From Paratrimastix pyriformis (lineage: Eukaryota > Preaxostyla > Paratrimastigidae): a stretch of 64,000 nt of DNA. The stretch covers positions 310,001 through 374,000 of the forward strand of contig JAPMOS010000018.1 in assembly GCA_027972325.1 (NCBI GenBank), read 5' to 3'. The notes beneath the pieces are model-generated. The model did not search any database, was not told where the DNA came from, and saw only the letters and a list, made by a program, of their open reading frames with translations. Position numbers and translations under genes: made by a program. Positions 60,674-64,000 of this stretch are shown piece after piece (position 1 is the stretch's first letter; every line of letters begins with the position of its first letter).

Positions 60674-63600
60674 ATCCCCGGGGGGATCTGGGATCTGGGA
60701 CCTGACCTGGCGGGGCTCCCCTATGGGTCCCTTGTGATCGCGCCCGATTCGCGTCCCGTCTTGGAAGTGACGCCTCTCCCCACGGGGCGGTGGATCGCCG
60801 CAGGGGCAGCACGAGGCCCGGCTGCTCGAGCTGGCCGCCCAGTGGGAGGCCCAGGCGGCCCAGCACAGGCAGCAGTGCCAGGAGGCCGTGGCGGCCCTGC
60901 AGCGGCTGCAAGACGAGCACCGCGAGGCCCTGGGGCGCCTCGAGGCCGCCCAGCAGGAGGTCGAGGGCCTCCAGGGGGCCGTCGAGGCCCACCGGGCGGA
61001 GGCCGACCAGCGCTGGGCCGCCCAGGAGGCCGCCCTGAGCGAGGCTCGCGCCCAGGTCGGCCGGCCGCCCCCATCCCCCACCCAGCCCTGCCCCCATCCC
61101 CCACCCAGCCCCGACCCGAGGCAGCCCGGCGGCCGATGTGTCGCCCCCGCCCGGGCGTTTCTCACCATCTCCGTCCCGTCTCCGTCCCGGCCCGGCCCGT
61201 GTTTGCTCTCTGGCTGTGCGGCTGGGCGGCCGGCCAGGCGGAGGCCGAGGGGGCCCAGTGGCGCAGCCGGGCCGAGCAGGAGGGCTCCCTCAGGGTGCAG
61301 GCCGACCAGCAGGCAGCCGACTTGGCCCAGCGCCTCGAGGAGGCCGCCCACACCCGGGCGGCCATGGCCATCCAGGCAGACGAGGCTCGTCCCCCACCTG
61401 AGCACCATCCTTCTGGGGGGGGGGGGGGGGGGGGGGGGCACCAGCAGCGATGGCGGCGCTTGACGTGGCGATGGTTGGCTGGGCGGCGGGGTGGCCTTGG
61501 GGTGTGGTGTGGTGTGGTGTGGTGTGGGTGCAGCTCGAGGGGCCCTACGGGAGATGGCCATGCGGCGCGGGGCGGCCATCATCGAGGGAGACGCCCTCTG
61601 CGGGGCCGTCCACCAGATGCTCTGCTCCCAGCACGCCCTGGCCGCGGTCCGCCCCGCCCCCGCCCACCGCCACTGCCACCCCGCCCCACCCCACCCCTGA
61701 TGGGCGCTGCTGACGTCGGTGGCACGGGGGTGGCGCTGCACAGGAGGCCATGGCCGCCCAGGAGACCCAGGCCGGTCTGTGCGGCTTCGACTCCATCTGC
61801 TTCGGGGGAAGGGGGAAGGGGGGGAGGGAGGGGGAAGGGGAAGGGGAGGGTGATTCGCCCGTCAGCACCCTGACCTGCCCTGACCTGCCCTGACCTTTCT
61901 GCGCCCCGGGACACGTGCAGCCGAGGCGGGCCGCCTCCAGGAGGCCCTCGATCAGGCCCTCGCAGGGGTCCGCTCCTGCTCCCCCCTCGCCTCGCTCTCC
62001 GTGGTGGGCCCCGCCCAGGCGCCGGCTCGCTCGGGCTGCCTCCCCGGTTCCTCACGTGCCTGTCCTCACCCCGCCCCTGCCCCCCTGCACTCACGGCTGG
62101 CGGTGCAGCGGGCGGAGGCGGAGGGCCGCTGGCGGTCGGCCGAGAGCGCGCTGGCCGAGTGCGAAGTGCGGGGTGCCCTCGAGGGCGTCCTGGGGGCCGT
62201 CATGACCCGCCTCGACAGCCAACAGGTCCGCCCGGCCACGCCCGCCATCCCCATCCCCATCTTCTTGCCCTCGCCCTCGCCCTCGCCCTCGCCCTCGCCC
62301 TCGCCCTCGCCCTCGCCCTCGCCCTCGCCCTTCTCTGCCTCCTCCTCTCACGACCGACCGGGGCGGGGGGCATCGCAGACGGAGGCCGATGTGGGGCGCC
62401 GGCTAGCTGAGGCCGAGCAGGCCGTCGAGGCGGCCCAGCAGCGAGCCGGGGACCTCGAGGCACGGTACGCCGCCCAGACGGGGCAACTCGAGACGGCCGC
62501 GGTCAGCCCCGGCCCGGCCCTTGCCCTCCCCCACCCCCCACCCCCCCTCCGCTCACCACCCGTCCTCCTCTTCATGGTGGGGGCTGCTGCCTGCCGTAGG
62601 CCGATTGTGCCGGGCTGCGGGAGGCGCTGGCCGATGTGGACGCGGCCCGGGGGCAGGCCGTGGCCTCGGTCGAGGCCCTGCTGGCCCAGGGGTGCGTCAC
62701 CAGCGGCACCCTCATGCGCCGCCTCGACCAGGCCCACCTCGCCCTCGGTCCGCCGCCAGCTCTCCCTCCCCCGGGTCCGGCCATTGACACACCCCCGTCG
62801 CTGTCATTTGTGGTGGGGCCACCTCGCAGCCGACCAGGAAGGGGCCCGGGAGCTGCTCCAGGCGGCCCTCGCGGAGAAGGAGGCCGCACGGGCCGCGGCC
62901 GAGGAGCAGTACGCTGCGGCCGCTGAGGAGGTCGGCGCGCCGCCCCGTCCTGCCACCGCCACCACCACCACCACACCGCCAGTCCCTGCCCTCGCCACCC
63001 CCGGGCTGCCCAGCTCGCCCCCCTCTTCGGCCAACCCAACACCGGGGTTCCTCCCCCCCATGTGCTGCGCTGCTGCTGCCGACAGTTGGCCTCTGCCCAG
63101 CGGGAGCTTGGCGAGGTCACGGCCCACGGGGCGGCCCTGACCCGGCAGCTGGAGGGCACCCAGGCCCACGGGGCGGCCCTGGCCCAGCAGCTCGACGAGG
63201 CCGCCGCGGGGCAGCAGGAGGCCCAGCGGTGCTGCGCCCGGCTCGAGGAGGCCCTCGCCATGGCCCGCCAGGACGCCGCCGGCTGGGCGGGCTGCCTCCG
63301 CGAGGCCGAGGCGGCCCGGCTGGAGCGGGAGGCCCTGCTGATGGCCCAGGTGGACCTCCTCCAGGGCGAGAACGTCCGCGCCGCCCCGCGATGTCGATGC
63401 GCGCCGCCACCCCCTCGGCGCGGGTTCCCGCCTGCCCCACCCACCCACCCACCCATCCGCCGACTCACACCACCCCCACGCGCCGCTGGGTGTGGGCCTG
63501 CAGGACGAGCTCAACCAGCTCAACCAGTTCGCCAACGCCGAGAAGGTGGCCCACGACGGGGCCACGACCGAGCTCGAGGTGCAGACCCGCGCCCTGACCG

Positions 63601-64000
63601 ACCGCATCGAGGCCCTCCAGGCCGCCCTGCAGGCCGCCCGGCAGGAGCTCGACGCCCAGCGGGTCAGCGGCCCACTGCCCCCATGCCCACGTCCACGCCC
63701 ACGCCCACACCCCGCCCCGCCCCACCCCGCCCCGCCTCAATGACGACCTTGATCCCTTTGGGCAACCCACCCACCCGCCCGCCGGCATGGCTTGCGTGGC
63801 GCAGCTGCGGGCGGAGCAGCTGAACGGCGAGAAGGCGGCCATGGCGGCCTCCCTGCAGACCAGCACCGAGAGCCTCGCCGAGACCACCCGCCACCTCGAC
63901 CAGCACCTCGTCCGCCACACGCCCCCGGCCCCGCCACCGCCATCACCACCCACCCATGGGAGTCGCGCCCTTGCGCATTGCGCAGCCTCATGGCGATCTT
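57639..64000 (+). CDS. Large alanine-rich coiled-coil protein, 3' end outside window
   Basis: The first exon (57639-58250) codes a Pro/Ser/Thr-rich N-terminus. From about 58160 on, nearly every exon codes Ala/Glu/Gln/Arg/Leu heptads without proline, for example LELRIQLLKDECEALKQD, LLRMDRKHRKEMADIGETYK and LAAQWEAQAAQHRQQC. Exons of 60-300 nt alternate with short C-rich introns whose donors are GTCTGG (58251), GTTCGC (58547), GTCCGC (58856), GTCCGG (59118), GTCCGT (59652 and 60361), GTCGGC (61055), GTCCGC (62226) and GTCAGC (63664). Exact joins 58251-58409 and 58547-58678 preserve the heptads. More than 1000 residues are present and the protein continues. It could be a golgin, centrosomal or motor-tail protein. 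No diagnostic GRIP, motor or other domain is seen in the window. Confidence 0.75.
58335..58360 (+). repeat. C26 run in a coiled-coil-gene intron (one of about 20 long C/G runs)
   Basis: Runs of 13-30 identical C or G bases occur at 31838-31866, 34401-34421, 36309-36322, 38743-38760, 39748-39765, 42149-42166, 45552-45567, 50498-50521, 52946-52961, 53485-53507, 54030-54043, 54859-54872, 55626-55638, 56254-56272, 58335-58360, 58880-58904, 59136-59161, 60644-60673 and 61415-61438. All but possibly 34401-34421 (an unresolved part of CTF4) are in introns or spacers. Confidence 0.9.
60366..60452 (+). repeat. TCCATCCTGTCCATCCTA tandem repeat in a coiled-coil-gene intron
   Basis: About nine copies of a 9-bp unit TCCATCCT(G/A) directly follow a GTCCGT donor. 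Confidence 0.88.
62270..62332 (+). repeat. CCCTCG hexanucleotide repeat in a coiled-coil-gene intron
   Basis: About ten copies lie inside the intron that begins with GTCCGC at 62226. Confidence 0.9.

Overview
The window is nuclear DNA from a very GC-rich, gene-dense unicellular eukaryote. The genes are split by short spliceosomal introns (about 38 to 775 nt), and the conserved ones are eukaryotic housekeeping genes: Ctf4/WDHD1, a Bub2/Cdc16-type TBC GAP, an oxysterol-binding-related protein, a RING-CH (MARCH-like) membrane E3, a USP10/Ubp3-type deubiquitinase and VPS16. I cannot name the species from the sequence.

Layout. Positions 1-32168 (+) are the 3' part of one giant nonribosomal peptide synthetase (NRPS) gene. 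The order read is E, then C-A-T-E, C-A-T-E, C-(half C)-A-T, C-A-T, C-A-T, C-A-T-E, and a terminal C-T with no thioesterase or reductase. Six adenylation domains are present. Epimerase domains sit where D-residues are expected; they follow LGGDS carriers and precede the 'SPMQEGM' class of condensation domain. The gene is a patchwork of recent duplications: a T-C block exists in three near-identical copies, modules 4 and 5 share one A domain, and the T-E pairs of modules 1 and 6 are nearly identical although 24 kb apart. Next come CTF4 (+, 32552-39626), BUB2-like (-, 39981-43460), ORP (+, 43559-45349), a proline-rich orphan (-, 45646-47973), a RING-CH E3 (+, 48213-49118), USP10-like (-, 49122-52108), VPS16 (-, 52180-57533) and a large alanine-rich coiled-coil gene (+, 57639 to beyond the right edge).

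Gene spacing is very tight. Divergent start codons lie 98 to 239 bp apart, and the RING-CH and USP10-like stop codons are 3 bp apart. AT-rich pockets carrying TTTGAA/TTCAAA lie just upstream of several start codons. Introns and spacers of the housekeeping half are full of poly-C/poly-G runs and minisatellites.

The most unusual signal is the 5' splice site. In nearly every intron I could place by reading frame plus protein homology, the donor is GTCYGY (GTCTGT, GTCCGC, GTCTGC, GTCCGT), with C at +3 almost invariant instead of the usual purine. It occurs in the NRPS and in every intron-bearing housekeeping gene, so the NRPS is a resident gene and not bacterial contamination. The form GTCTGT is complementary at +2 to +6 to the ACAGA part of the conserved U6 ACAGAGA box.

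A second pervasive feature is reading-frame breaks caused by the loss of one base, mostly from G or C runs. They occur both in the NRPS and in genes that look essential, which points to consensus errors more than to pseudogenes.
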